A DNA stretch of 39,757 nt, taken from positions 1 through 39,757 of the forward strand of contig CAQZSK010000013.1 of assembly GCA_948934525.1 (NCBI GenBank), given 5' to 3'. Origin of the DNA: an uncultured Clostridia bacterium. GTDB lineage: Bacteria; Bacillota; Clostridia; TANB77; CAG-508. The notes under the pieces were generated by a model. The model was not told where the DNA came from. It made no database searches and saw only the letters and a program-made list of their open reading frames with translations. The translations under genes and the position numbers were made by a program. Below, piece after piece: positions 15,204-23,523 of the stretch; positions within the stretch are counted from its first letter, which is position 1, and each line of letters begins with the position of its first letter.

Positions 15204-16022
15204 TTATGGCGAAACTCCTGTAAAATCCACACGAAAGTTTTCGATTTCTTGAATAATTTGAGCTATAAAAGCAAAAGATTCGGTTTCTGCAGGTAAGGAT
15301 ATTACTACTTGTCCATGTGTATAGTTTAGTCTGAAATTTTGTAGGTCTTGCACATTGGAAATGCCAATGAGAAAATTTGCAAAAATTTGGTTGAACTGTT
15401 TGACAGCTGTTGTCGAGAACGAAATCTCTAAACGGTCATCTTTTAATTGCACAGTGTAAACCTCCTTATAATTGTATGAGTGTTGGTGGTTTTTGACTTT
15501 ACTATAAAGTTTTTTCGCCAACCTAGAGATATAGCTTTGCGCAACTCCTACGACATGAGCGATTTCTTTCTGTTTTACATTAGCTATAGAGAGCAATAGA
15601 ATTATTGTTTCCTTGTAAGATAGACAGTTTAGAATGTAGCTCAATGACTGAGTAATAATTATCGTATTTTCTACTTGTTTCTCAAAGTCTGAAGATATTG
15701 GATCAAATAGGAGCTCTCCCAATGTTCCTGCGTTGCTCTCTGCATTTGTAGAAAAAGGATCATCTAATGATAAAATTTGTTTTTTATTTTTCCGAAAGTA
15801 CATAAATATTTCATTATGTATGCATCGAGAAGCATAAGTTGAAAATTTTGTCTGCCTATTGGCATCAAATTTAGCTGCTGCTTTGCAGAGTCCAATTGTG
15901 CCAATTGATACCATATCATCATAGTCGCTAGGAGGGATTCCTAGCTTTTGAACCAGATAGTATACCAATTTATGGTTGTTAACCACAAGGTCTTGTTGTT
16001 CTTGAGTCAATTGTAGAGACAT
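15204..16022 (-). CDS. SigE/SigK-like sigma factor with extra C-terminal domain
   Basis: 272 residues. Region 2 is clear: DYDDMVSIGTIGLCKAAAKF, then FSTYASRCIHNEIFMYFRKN, which resembles SigE/SigK (RCIENEILMYLRR). Region 4 follows with a helix-turn-helix (QKEIAHVVGVAQSYISRLAK). After it comes a roughly 80-residue extension (YTVQLKDDRLEISFSTTAV... to FRVDFTGVSP) that ordinary sigma factors lack; it could be a regulatory domain. Codon use is less A+T-rich than its neighbours. Arg77, in the conserved MYFRKN, is coded CGG followed by A; if read as at the other CGG sites, translation would end after about ten more residues. So either it is foreign or its expression depends on CGG decoding. ATG 16022 follows GGAG. 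It converges on the tRNA-Gly. Confidence 0.8.
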   Translation of the reverse strand: MSLQLTQEQQDLVVNNHKLVYYLVQKLGIPPSDYDDMVSIGTIGLCKAAAKFDANRQTKFSTYASRCIHNEIFMYFRKNKKQILSLDDPFSTNAESNAGTLGELLFDPISSDFEKQVENTIIITQSLSYILNCLSYKETIILLLSIANVKQKEIAHVVGVAQSYISRLAKKLYSKVKNHQHSYNYKEVYTVQLKDDRLEISFSTTAVKQFNQIFANFLIGISNVQDLQNFRLNYTHGQVVISLPAETESFAFIAQIIQEIENFRVDFTGVSP

Positions 16023-16230
16023 AAAATACTACTCCATTCGCATAATTAAATTTTACAAATAAAAAAGTAAATCAATTCCTCCTCATTATTTAATTGAGAA
16101 TGTGCTAAATAGGGTTATTAACTATTGCCAATATTATAGCATAAAAACTAGCTAATAGCAATATTATATAGCGGATGGTTTCTGTAACTGGTAGCTAGAT
16201 AGAGATAAACTATTCATGGGTGATTACTAA

Positions 16231-16554
16231 ATGGACTATGTCGCTTTAGGTACTAGGATAAAAAATAGGAGATTATTTTTGAATATGACACAAGAGCAAC
16301 TTGCAGAGTTAGTAGATATATCTGCAGTATATGTTGGACAAATAGAACGTGGAGATAGGCACATGACGATTGACACATTAGTAAAAATGTCAGCAACTTT
16401 AGATACATCTGTGGAAGAATTACTAAAAGATACTGTAAAAAATACAAATTCAAGGATCATCGAACTTAATAATATTATCAAGGATTTAAAAATAGAAGAT
16501 ATAGATAAAATAATTAATGTAGTAAAAATAGTGTTTATAAAGGACAAAAAATAA
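16231..16554 (+). CDS. XRE-family transcriptional regulator
   Basis: 107 residues. Cro/C1-type helix-turn-helix at residues 5-63: LGTRIKNRRLFLNMTQEQLA, then ISAVYVGQIERGDRHMTIDT, LVKMSATLDTSVEELL. The C-terminal 40 residues are a short helical, possibly dimerising, tail. ATG 16231 has only a weak GGGTGA ribosome site. The 208-base gap to the divergent sigma gene holds two copies of a GCAATATTATA-like sequence (near 16130 and 16158) and a TAGCTAG motif, possible operators. It may control itself or the divergent sigma gene. Confidence 0.8.
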   Translation: MDYVALGTRIKNRRLFLNMTQEQLAELVDISAVYVGQIERGDRHMTIDTLVKMSATLDTSVEELLKDTVKNTNSRIIELNNIIKDLKIEDIDKIINVVKIVFIKDKK

Positions 16555-16644
16555 AAAAATGGATTTTTTGCAAATTATTTTAGATATATGTCATAATGAA
16601 ATAAACTTGAAGAGCTTAAAAAATTTTAATAATTAATTGTATAT

Positions 16645-16678
16645 AAAACTAAAATAAATGGCGAGCTGTTAGCTCGCC
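16645..16678 (-). terminator. Terminator of ppaC
   Basis: Eight-base stem GGCGAGCT/AGCTCGCC with a three-base loop; on the minus strand it is followed by ATTTATTTTAGTTTT. The stem core matches that of the terminator at 2292. Confidence 0.7.
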
Positions 16679-16687
16679 TAAAATCAT

Positions 16688-17629
16688 TTATAATTGTATT
16701 TTTTGTTCTAATGTTTCAATAATAGCAGGTAAAATTTGTTTTTTTCTAGAAACTACACCTTTTAGTAATGCGGTATTAGAAATTAGTTTTGTTTGGAAAG
16801 CTTTTTCAAAAATATCTGTTTTATTTCCTAGTACAATTGCTTTAGAGTTTGCTGCTAAAATATCAGTAGCTAAAAAGATAAATAAATCAATATTTTCAGT
16901 TTGAATTCTTTGCTCAATTGCTTGTTCTATTTCGGGTTTTCTTTTAAATACTTCTTCTAAATTTGAACTATTAATTTGTGAAATTGTTAATTTAAGGTCT
17001 TTATGTTGGAAATTTTTAGAGTCGATATGAATAATTTCCAAACCACTATAACTACTAATATCAGTACCAGCCTCTAATAGTTTATATCCATAGTCATATA
17101 AATCAATACCTGCAATCTTAGCTAAACGTTCAGCAGTAATTTTATCTTGTTCTGTACAAGTAGGGGACTTAAACATTAAGGTATCTGATATAATGGCACT
17201 TAGCATAATACCAGCAATTTTAGGTGTAATAGTTACATCATCTTGTTTATATAATTTATACATAATGGTAGAGGCACAACCAACTGGCTCAGCAATACAA
17301 TGTACTGGCTCAGCTGTTTGTAAATTTAAGCGATGATGATCAACTACCATTTGAATATGAGCATTCTCAATACCAGATACGCTTTGAGAAAACTCATTGT
17401 TATCTACCATAATAACATTAGTATTATTATCTAAATTAGAAAGTAAATCAGGTTTTTTAAATTCAAAAGTATTTAAGGCATATTGAGTTTCTTTATTGAT
17501 TTCTCCTAAACGATAGCTTTGTGCTTCTCTACCAATTTGATTTTGTAAATTTGCCATAGTGATAGCACAAGAAATAGAGTCTGTGTCTGGATTTGTATGC
17601 CCGAAAACGTGTATCATACCATCAGCCAT
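16688..17629 (-). CDS. ppaC: Manganese-dependent inorganic pyrophosphatase (family II)
   Basis: 313 residues, normal for PpaC, which splits pyrophosphate to phosphate in the cytosol and so drives biosynthetic reactions. DHH-family motifs are visible: FGHTNPDTDS (metal ligands His and two Asp), VDNNE, VDHH (DHH motif), IISDTLMFKSPT, and C-terminal VSRKKQ for substrate binding. The second motif reads VDNNE instead of the usual VDHNE. ATG 17629 follows AGGAGGATTTTTC. Confidence 0.93.
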   Translation of the reverse strand: MADGMIHVFGHTNPDTDSISCAITMANLQNQIGREAQSYRLGEINKETQYALNTFEFKKPDLLSNLDNNTNVIMVDNNEFSQSVSGIENAHIQMVVDHHRLNLQTAEPVHCIAEPVGCASTIMYKLYKQDDVTITPKIAGIMLSAIISDTLMFKSPTCTEQDKITAERLAKIAGIDLYDYGYKLLEAGTDISSYSGLEIIHIDSKNFQHKDLKLTISQINSSNLEEVFKRKPEIEQAIEQRIQTENIDLFIFLATDILAANSKAIVLGNKTDIFEKAFQTKLISNTALLKGVVSRKKQILPAIIETLEQKIQL

Positions 17630-17743
17630 GAAAAATCCTCCTTTTATCTCTTGATTTAACTAATTAATTATAACATTAATTACATAAAATGTCAACTTTT
17701 GACAAAATTAAGAATTTCTAAATAAATATATCATTTAGTATTC

Positions 17744-17772
17744 TTGATTTTAGAATAAATTATGTATATAAT
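17744..17772 (+). promoter_or_regulatory. Sigma-A type promoter for the NatAB-like operon
   Basis: TTGATT (17744-17749), 17-base spacer, TATAAT (17767-17772), 35 bases before the ATG. Confidence 0.7.
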
Positions 17773-17807
17773 TAAGAAAAATTTAAGAGAAAGGAAGAGC
17801 TTTTTAA

Positions 17808-18701
17808 ATGGGACTTATCGTAAAAAATGTAGATAAAAGTTTTAGTACAAAAAAAGTAGTTGACAATATTAATTTTGAAATTCAAAAGCCAGGCGTATAT
17901 GGTCTTTTAGGAACAAATGGTGCTGGCAAAACAACTACAATTCGTATGATTTTGGGTATTTTGAAAAAAGATAGTGGAGAAATTACTTGGAATGGAAAAG
18001 AAGTACAAAGAAAGCATGTGAATTTTGGATATTTGCCAGAAGAAAGAGGCATATATCCAAAGACAAAGGTTCATGATCAATTAATGTATTTTGCTAAGTT
18101 AAAAGGGATGAAAAAGGAAACTGCAGAGGAACATATGCAATATTGGGCAAAAAAATTAGAGGTTGAACAATATTTGCAAATGACTCCAGAAAAACTATCA
18201 AAAGGAAATCAACAAAAAATTCAATTTATTACAGCTATTTTACACGACCCAGAATTATTAGTATTAGATGAGCCTTTTAGTGGATTAGACCCTGTAAATA
18301 CAGAGCTTCTAAAAAATGTTATTATAGAATTAATAAAAAAGGGAACTTATATCATCATGTCTAGTCATCAAATGCATTCTATTGAAGAGTTTGCATCAGA
18401 TGTGTTGATACTAAATAAAGGAAAAACTGTGTTACAGGGAAATTTAAAAGAGATTAAAGAACAATATGCTGCTAATAGATTATCACTAAGCACAACAGAA
18501 AATGTAGATAACTTGATAAAACAAGCAAACCTTGAGATATATAATAGTAAAAATAACGAATATATTATTAACATTTCAGGAGAAGAGGATGGATATCATT
18601 TATTTGATATTTTAGCTCAAAATCATATCAAAGTAGAAAAGTTTGAGATTATGAAGCCAAGTTTACATGATATTTTTATTGAAAAGGTAGGTGAAGAGTA
18701 A
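17808..18701 (+). CDS. ABC transporter ATPase subunit, NatA-like
   Basis: 297 residues. Walker A GLLGTNGAGKTTTIR, Q-loop region FGYLPEERGIYPK, signature LSKGNQQKIQ (instead of LSGGQ, as in NatA/YhaQ relatives), Walker B LLVLDEPFSGLDP, H-loop SSHQM. The C-terminal 80 residues are the usual DUF4162-type tail. It powers the permease encoded next; the stop TAA and the permease ATG share one base (TAATG), so expression is coupled. The substrate is unknown; relatives export sodium or peptides. Confidence 0.9.
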   Translation: MGLIVKNVDKSFSTKKVVDNINFEIQKPGVYGLLGTNGAGKTTTIRMILGILKKDSGEITWNGKEVQRKHVNFGYLPEERGIYPKTKVHDQLMYFAKLKGMKKETAEEHMQYWAKKLEVEQYLQMTPEKLSKGNQQKIQFITAILHDPELLVLDEPFSGLDPVNTELLKNVIIELIKKGTYIIMSSHQMHSIEEFASDVLILNKGKTVLQGNLKEIKEQYAANRLSLSTTENVDNLIKQANLEIYNSKNNEYIINISGEEDGYHLFDILAQNHIKVEKFEIMKPSLHDIFIEKVGEE

Positions 18702-19951
18702 TGAAGGATTTATGGACTGTAGCATCATATACAATTAAAGATATGTTTCAAAAGAAAACCTTTTTGATATCAAATTTAATTATTCTAATTATGATTGTAG
18801 TAGGATTTAATATTCCAAACATCTTATCTTCTTTTGAGGGAGAAGAAGGAGAAAGTAGTATTACTAAGGAATTAGTAGTGGATAGTAAAAATATTTATGA
18901 AGGAATTTTGGATAGACTAAATTCTTTGGATTTAGGATATGAATTTATTATTGAGAATAAAGAAGTAACTTTTGAGCAAATTAAAGAGAAGATTGAAAAT
19001 GGTGAAATTGAAGATGCTATTATTATTGATAAAGTAAATAATAAAATTCAAATGACTTATATTGTAGAAGATGCAACTATGATGACAGAAGTGCCAGAAA
19101 GTTTGCAAAATACATTTACTAATTTATATACGGATTTACAATTAACCAAATTGAACCTATCTGAAGCACAACTTGCAAGCCTAAGCCCAGAATTTGAATT
19201 TAATTTAAAACAGACAGAAGAACAAGAAGTAAAAGGTAATGTATTTGCCATTATGCTTTTATCATTAGTATTGTTTTATGCTATTTATTTCTGTGCTTAT
19301 CAAGTATCAGCTTCTATTACAACAGAAAAGACTTCAAAGATTATGGAGACATTAGTGACCTCAACAAAGCCTAGAACCATTGTATTAGGGAAAACAATTG
19401 GTATTGGAATAGTTGGATTTGTTCAAGTAATTGTAATTGTAACAGTTGCACTTATTTGTGCAAAATATTGCTTGCCAGAGGGAGTTTTGAATGCTGTATT
19501 AGATATGTCACAAATTACTCCAACATTAGGAATTTTTACAATTCTATACTTTATTTTAGGCTATGCAACTTATGCTTTATTATATGCTTTAACAGGCTCA
19601 ACAGTCAGCAAACCAGAAGACGTGCAAACTGCTAATGGACCAGTTGCTATTGTGGCAGTAGTAGGATTTTACTTGTCATATTTTACTATGATGAATCCTA
19701 CAAGTGATCTAAATGTATTTGCTTCAATATTTCCATTTTCATCACCATTTTGTATGCCATTTAGAATTATGATGGGAATCGCAACACCTAGTCAAATAGC
19801 TATTTCATTTGCAGTATTACTAGTTACTATTTTAATTATTGCTAATATATCTATTAAAATCTATTCAAATGCCATTTTGAATTATGGAAGTAGAGTGACA
19901 TTAAAAGATATGATTAAAATGTATAAAAGTAAAGATGATAATAATAGTTAA
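18701..19951 (+). CDS. ABC-2 type permease, NatB-like
   Basis: 416 residues. An N-terminal membrane helix (FLISNLIILIMIVVGFNIPN) is followed by an extracytoplasmic domain of about 150 residues, then five or six membrane helices starting near FAIMLLSLVLFYAIYFCAYQ. The conserved ABC-2 stretch ITTEKTSKIMETLVTSTKPR is present, which marks NatB/YhaP-type permeases. It pairs with the upstream ATPase as a sodium- or drug-type exporter. A strong terminator follows three bases after the stop. Confidence 0.9.
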   Translation: MKDLWTVASYTIKDMFQKKTFLISNLIILIMIVVGFNIPNILSSFEGEEGESSITKELVVDSKNIYEGILDRLNSLDLGYEFIIENKEVTFEQIKEKIENGEIEDAIIIDKVNNKIQMTYIVEDATMMTEVPESLQNTFTNLYTDLQLTKLNLSEAQLASLSPEFEFNLKQTEEQEVKGNVFAIMLLSLVLFYAIYFCAYQVSASITTEKTSKIMETLVTSTKPRTIVLGKTIGIGIVGFVQVIVIVTVALICAKYCLPEGVLNAVLDMSQITPTLGIFTILYFILGYATYALLYALTGSTVSKPEDVQTANGPVAIVAVVGFYLSYFTMMNPTSDLNVFASIFPFSSPFCMPFRIMMGIATPSQIAISFAVLLVTILIIANISIKIYSNAILNYGSRVTLKDMIKMYKSKDDNNS

Positions 19952-19953
19952 AA

Positions 19954-19990
19954 AAAGCCCCTCCTAGAGGTTTAGTCTAGGAGGGGCTTT
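19954..19990 (+). terminator. Strong rho-independent terminator
   Basis: Perfect 15-base stem AAAGCCCCTCCTAGA / TCTAGGAGGGGCTTT. It can act for the ABC operon and, read the other way, for the solenoid-like gene. Confidence 0.9.
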
Positions 19991-20016
19991 CCTATTTAGG
20001 AAAGATTTGTGTGAGG

Positions 20017-20520
20017 TTAAGGCTCATCGGCACAGATGATGTCTTCAGTAGCAGAAATCTCGACTACATCAGTTATGGCAATATTAGCATCTTTGCCAAG
20101 TATGACAAAACCGTCAGTAGCGGAAATAGGACAGCCATTTGTGTACAGCCTATAGCCACAAATGACATTTCTGCCAGTGATATCTAAGGTGTCTGCATAG
20201 TCACCAAGAATAACATCACCATTATCAGAAAAAAGATCGGTAGTCGAAGCGTTATTGCCCAAGATAATACCATTACGAGCAGAGACATTGCATGTGATTC
20301 TCGCTTTGTCTTTTAGACATAAAGTGCCAGAGATGACAAAGCCAAAGAAAAAGTGCACATTATCTCCGCCGAAGACATCACAGTCATATGTGCCATCTTC
20401 CAACTGAGGGATTTTAACATCCCAGCCTTTTTGTCTTGCCAGTTTCAGGTATTCGTTTTTGGTCATGAGAATGGTTTTGCCATTCTCATTGACCAGTTTC
20501 ATTCTCTCGTCTTTTTCCAT
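20017..20520 (-). CDS. Unrecognised protein, probable beta-solenoid
   Basis: 167 residues with no family I recognise. Residues 1-50 are helical and charged (MEKDERMKLVNENGKTILMT); a solenoid-like part follows, with short repeating strands and turns: GFVISGTLCLKDKARITCNV, NGIILGNNAST, GDVILGDYADTLDI, GFVILGKDANIAI, EISATEDIICADEP. The spacing of about 18 residues with V-I-L-G repeats suggests a right-handed beta-helix resembling bactofilin-like folds. Base composition is clearly more G+C-rich than its neighbours, suggesting transfer. ATG 20520 follows AAAGGAGG; a longer frame to 20643 has no ribosome site. It has its own promoter and 120-base leader with paired direct repeats. Confidence 0.65.
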   Translation of the reverse strand: MEKDERMKLVNENGKTILMTKNEYLKLARQKGWDVKIPQLEDGTYDCDVFGGDNVHFFFGFVISGTLCLKDKARITCNVSARNGIILGNNASTTDLFSDNGDVILGDYADTLDITGRNVICGYRLYTNGCPISATDGFVILGKDANIAITDVVEISATEDIICADEP

Positions 20521-20559
20521 TAGAATAGCCTCCTTTGTTGTGAAAGATAGATTTGAGTC

Positions 20560-20643
20560 ATTAGCGTACTCTAATTTCTGATTAGCATACCTCACTTTCA
20601 AATAAGATGACATAATTATAGCACATAAATTACTGCATTTCAA
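20560..20643 (-). promoter_or_regulatory. Promoter and paired operator-like repeats of the solenoid gene
   Basis: On the minus strand: TTGAAA (20638-20643), 17-base spacer, TATAAT (20615-20620). It overlaps the end of the DUF4130 gene. Downstream, ATTAGCATAC (20581-20590) and ATTAGCGTAC (20560-20569) are spaced 21 bases apart, two helical turns, in the untranslated leader. Confidence 0.6.
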
Positions 20644-21416
20644 CTAAATCCTTCCAATACTTTTTAGGCATATATTGCATTTGCAATCTACTATTAGTTC
20701 TTTCTTGAATAGCAATTGTTTGAAAAAATGCTTTCCATAATTTTTGAAATTGTAGTTCCTCTTTAGAAAAGAAGTTTACTTCAAAATTATGAGGAACTTG
20801 TATAATTTCATAATCATTCCTATTTTGACAATTGTATAGAAATGCTAAATTTCTATTTTTATCATGCAAAATCATATTTTGTTTTGGAAAACGCTTCATC
20901 AAAAATTGACCAACTTGTTCTATTACATTATTGTCTGGATGAATAGAAGAATACCATAGGTTGTTTTCCATTTCACATAATCGAACCAATCCTTTTAAAC
21001 GATGGGCTTCACCAAATACATTTTTACGAAGCTTAGCAATTCCGTATCACATAATCAATAGAGAGTTGATTACTAATGCGAGAACCAACCATAAAGCCAT
21101 GTAATAGATATTTCAAAATTAGCATTTCTTTACCTTTTTGATGAGATAAGAAAGCATAATAACAATCATAAAGAGCTGTATAGGAGATAGAATGATAAAT
21201 TCCATTCCAAATACGCTTAGCTTTTATTTCATCTGTAGAAATGTACTTTGTTTGTTCTAAGAGATTAGCAATATACTCTGTTTCAGTCATAATATTACTA
21301 GGAATAGTTTTTTGTAGGTAACAGTTAAAAACAATGGTAAGTAAACCATCAAAAGTTCCATCATATAAATAAACTTGATTTTCTAAAATTTGATAATCTA
21401 AAATAGTTGTTTTCAT
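20630..21416 (-). CDS. DUF4130 (TIGR03915) putative DNA metabolism protein, needs +1 shift at CGGA
   Basis: 261 residues when joined. The N-terminal segment (21416 to 21045, MKTTILDYQILENQVYLYDG, FDGLLTIVF) and the C-terminal segment (21040 to 20630, AKLRKNVFGEAHRLKGLVRL, then ...PDNNVIEQVGQFLMKRFPKQ and KYWKDLVEM) are both typical of this family. They lie in frames offset by one base, and the zero frame ends CGG AAT TGC TAA. Reading CGGA (21041-21044) as Gly125 joins them. The family partners the TIGR03916 radical-SAM protein encoded just upstream (16 bases apart) and is linked to uracil-DNA-glycosylase-type repair; the exact reaction is unknown. ATG 21416 follows AAGGAGCTTAAAAAT. Confidence 0.8.
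21041..21044 (-). other. +1 recoding site CGGA (Gly125 of DUF4130 protein)
   Basis: Coding strand GTG ATA CGG AAT TGC TAA in zero frame; GTG ATA CGGA ATT GCT AAG gives Val-Ile-Gly-Ile-Ala-Lys and rejoins the family sequence. Confidence 0.75.
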
Positions 21417-21431
21417 ATTTTTAAGCTCCTT

Positions 21432-22796
21432 TTATAAAGCACCTGTCAAGCACTTTATTTTATCCTCTTTTGTAGGTTCTAATGTATCAAATAAAGAGGT
21501 TTGTACATAGCTTGGAAGGGGAAGTCCGTTTTCTTTCTAAATAAATTAAATTTTCAGAAATAAAGCTATCATTAAATTTATGAATAGCATCATAATATTT
21601 CCCATTACAAGTAATAAAATAACGAGCACGTTTTAATACTACACCTAATTTTTTTAGATGCTCGAATTGTAGATGACAGTCTTTTCTAGCACGCAAAATT
21701 CTTTTAGCAGAAATGACACCAATTCCGAGGTATTCTTAATAAAGTTCCATAATCAGCTGAATTGATTTCAACAGGGAAACATTCTAAATGTCTTAAAGCC
21801 CAATCACATTTTGGATCTAATAAAGTATTAAAATTCGGGTTTTGTTCATTTAATAGTTCATCACTACTAAAACCATAAAAACGAAGTAACCAGTCTGCTT
21901 GATAAATTCGGTTTTCTCTTAATAGAGGAGGTCTTTCTAAAGAGGGAAGAAGGGAGTCCTCATTAACTGAAATATAAGCAGAATAATATACCCTTTTTAA
22001 GTGAAACTTTTGATATAAACTTTCTGATAATTTTATAATCTTAAAATCACTTTCAGGTGTAGCACCAACAATTAATTGGGTTGTTTGTCCAGCAGGTACA
22101 AAGTTTCTAATTTTAGGTTTAGAAATATTAGCACTTGGAAGCATACTATTAGGTGCAAAAGACCAATTCTTTTTATTAGGTAACAACCTTTGAGCACTAT
22201 TACTAAGCTGACTAGAGATGTAACTCATTGGTTTTACAATATTTTCTTTAGACTTATCAGGTGCTAACAATTGAAGACTATTTTGGGAGGGAAGTTCTAT
22301 ATTAATGCTCATACGATCCACTAAAACCCCAAGTTTATCAATTAATTCTTGACTACAACCAGGAATTGTTTTGGCGTGGATATATCCGATTAAAGTGATA
22401 TTCATTTCGCAAAATAGTAATTGCTTGTATCATCTGCTCCATAGTATAATTAGGGGATTTTATCACAGCAGAACTTAAGAAAAGTCCCTCAATATAATTT
22501 CTTTTATAAAATCCAATTGTTAAATCAGCAATTTCCTTTGGGGTGAAGGTAGCTCTTTTTCTATTATTACTGCAACGGTTGACACAATATTTACAATCAT
22601 AAATACAACTATTTGTCATTAAGATTTTAAGTAAAGAAATACATCTACCATCAGCACCCCAACTATGGCAAATACCAGAAACATCTCCGTTTCCAATTCC
22701 ATCAGGTGTATTTTTGCGCCTACTTCCAGAAGAACTACAAGAGGCATCATATTTAGCAGAGTCTGCTAAGATTTGTAATTTTTCTTCTATATCCAT
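21432..22796 (-). CDS. Radical-SAM DNA modification/repair protein (TIGR03916-like), needs three +1 shifts at CGGA
   Basis: 453 residues when three CGGA are each read as one Gly; the span less three bases is an exact multiple of three. The first segment has the radical-SAM cluster motif NSCIYDCKYC (Cys64, 68, 71) and an N-terminal Cys/Gly region. Shift one (22385-22388, Gly137) gives YHFNGYIHAKTIPG. Shift two (21724-21727, Gly357) gives RIPGIGVISAKRIL, a helix-hairpin-helix DNA-binding motif. Shift three (21525-21528, Gly423) replaces an alien tail by LPSYVQTSLFD and a natural stop at 21432, 15 bases before the next ATG. All segments otherwise lack damage. ATG 22796 is preferred (AAGGA nine bases upstream); 22805 is possible. 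It works with the adjacent DUF4130 protein. Confidence 0.85.
21525..21528 (-). other. +1 recoding site CGGA (Gly423 of radical-SAM protein)
   Basis: Coding strand AGA AAA CGG ACT TCC in zero frame; AGA AAA CGGA CTT CCC CTT gives Lys-Gly-Leu-Pro-Leu and leads to the natural stop. The zero frame runs on to 21487, giving an unrelated tail. Confidence 0.65.
21724..21727 (-). other. +1 recoding site CGGA (Gly357 of radical-SAM protein)
   Basis: Coding strand ATA CCT CGG AAT TGG in zero frame, stopping after four more codons; CCT CGGA ATT GGT GTC gives Pro-Gly-Ile-Gly-Val, the helix-hairpin-helix core. Confidence 0.85.
22385..22388 (-). other. +1 recoding site CGGA (Gly137 of radical-SAM protein)
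   Basis: Coding strand TTT AAT CGG ATA TAT in zero frame, stopping at 22353; AAT CGGA TAT ATC CAC gives Asn-Gly-Tyr-Ile-His, conserved in the family. Confidence 0.85.
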
Positions 22797-22873
22797 TTTC
22801 ATCATTCCTTTATTTTTGTATATTCCAGAAATATAAATAATTTATGAATAGTATTTCTTAAACAGAAGATACA

Positions 22874-22889
22874 ATACAAATGTTTGTAT
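22874..22889. promoter_or_regulatory. Palindromic operator-like site
   Basis: ATACAAA-TG-TTTGTAT, seven-base arms, in the 288-base space between the radical-SAM gene and the divergent antitoxin-like gene. The rest of that space is A+T-rich and holds no other feature I can name. Confidence 0.4.
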
Positions 22890-23084
22890 AAATAGTATAA
22901 TGCTTTTATGAGGAAATGTCAAACAAAAGTTTTGAAAAAGTGAAAAGATTTTAGTGCTAGAGAATAAAGGTAAACAGGTGAAATGTCGAAAAAAGTCGTT
23001 TGAAATTTGTTGCATTTTGTAAAACAATATGTTAATAATAAATATAGAGTAAAAAAGTATTTTGCCAAAACAAAGGAGGATATT

Positions 23085-23282
23085 ATGAAATTTAGCAAAG
23101 AATTACAAGAATTTATTGATGAAAAATTAGAAGAACTTGAAAGAGCAGAAAGAGAAGGAAAAGTGAAATACTATACCGAGGAGGAAGCATTTAAGATTAT
23201 GTTTGGAGGTCTTTATGCAGGATGTAGATATCGAGATTTTGCAAACGGAAATATACCTAATCCAACTAAATTCAATCATTAA
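23085..23282 (+). CDS. Small antitoxin-like protein
   Basis: 65 residues behind a strong AAAGGAGGATATT site. The first 40 residues are a charged helix (MKFSKELQEFIDEKLEELER, then KVKYYTEEEAFKIMF) of the kind seen in antitoxins paired with ParE/RelE toxins. The C-terminal 25 residues (GGLYAGCRYRDFANGNIPNP) do not continue the pattern. A frame overlapping its end encodes most of a ParE-like toxin. I read it as the first gene of a type II toxin-antitoxin pair; the family is not certain. Confidence 0.55.
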   Translation: MKFSKELQEFIDEKLEELERAEREGKVKYYTEEEAFKIMFGGLYAGCRYRDFANGNIPNPTKFNH

Positions 23283-23523
23283 TTATATTTCAGATGAATT
23301 ACAAAACCAAATTGCTTCCTACCAATTTTATAATAATCTAGTAAAAAAGCTTTCTATTCTTTCTTATTTGCCACAAGCAATGTCAGTGTATCGAAATACG
23401 AATTATCATTATTTGATCATGAAGCACTGGCTTATATTTTATAAAATACAAAGTAATATTGTCATAATTTCATACATTTTTAGTTCGAAACAGAATTTCA
23501 ATAACAAATTTCTATCAGATTAA
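23203..23523 (+). pseudogene. ParE/RelE-like toxin, N-terminus degraded
   Basis: From about 23257 the frame reads LNSIINYISDELQNQIASYQ, then LSYLPQAMSVYRN, HYLIMKHWLIFYKI, and IVIISYIFSSKQN, the typical ParE/RelE layout. The usual first 15-20 residues (M-x-[YF]-x-[IV] strand) are not found; the frame upstream overlaps the antitoxin-like gene and no ribosome site marks a start. It has no CGG. The toxin is probably inactive or badly truncated at the front. Confidence 0.5.

Noticed and set aside
21487..21696. Zero-frame C-terminus of the radical-SAM gene ending at 21487
   Set aside because: The shifted frame gives a more natural tail, a stop 15 bases before the next ATG, and the same CGGA motif. 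This third site is the least certain of the six.
22874..22889. LexA box before the radical-SAM repair gene
   Set aside because: ATACAAA-TG-TTTGTAT lacks the CGAAC...GTTCG or GAAC...GTTC core of Gram-positive LexA sites; kept only as an unnamed palindrome.
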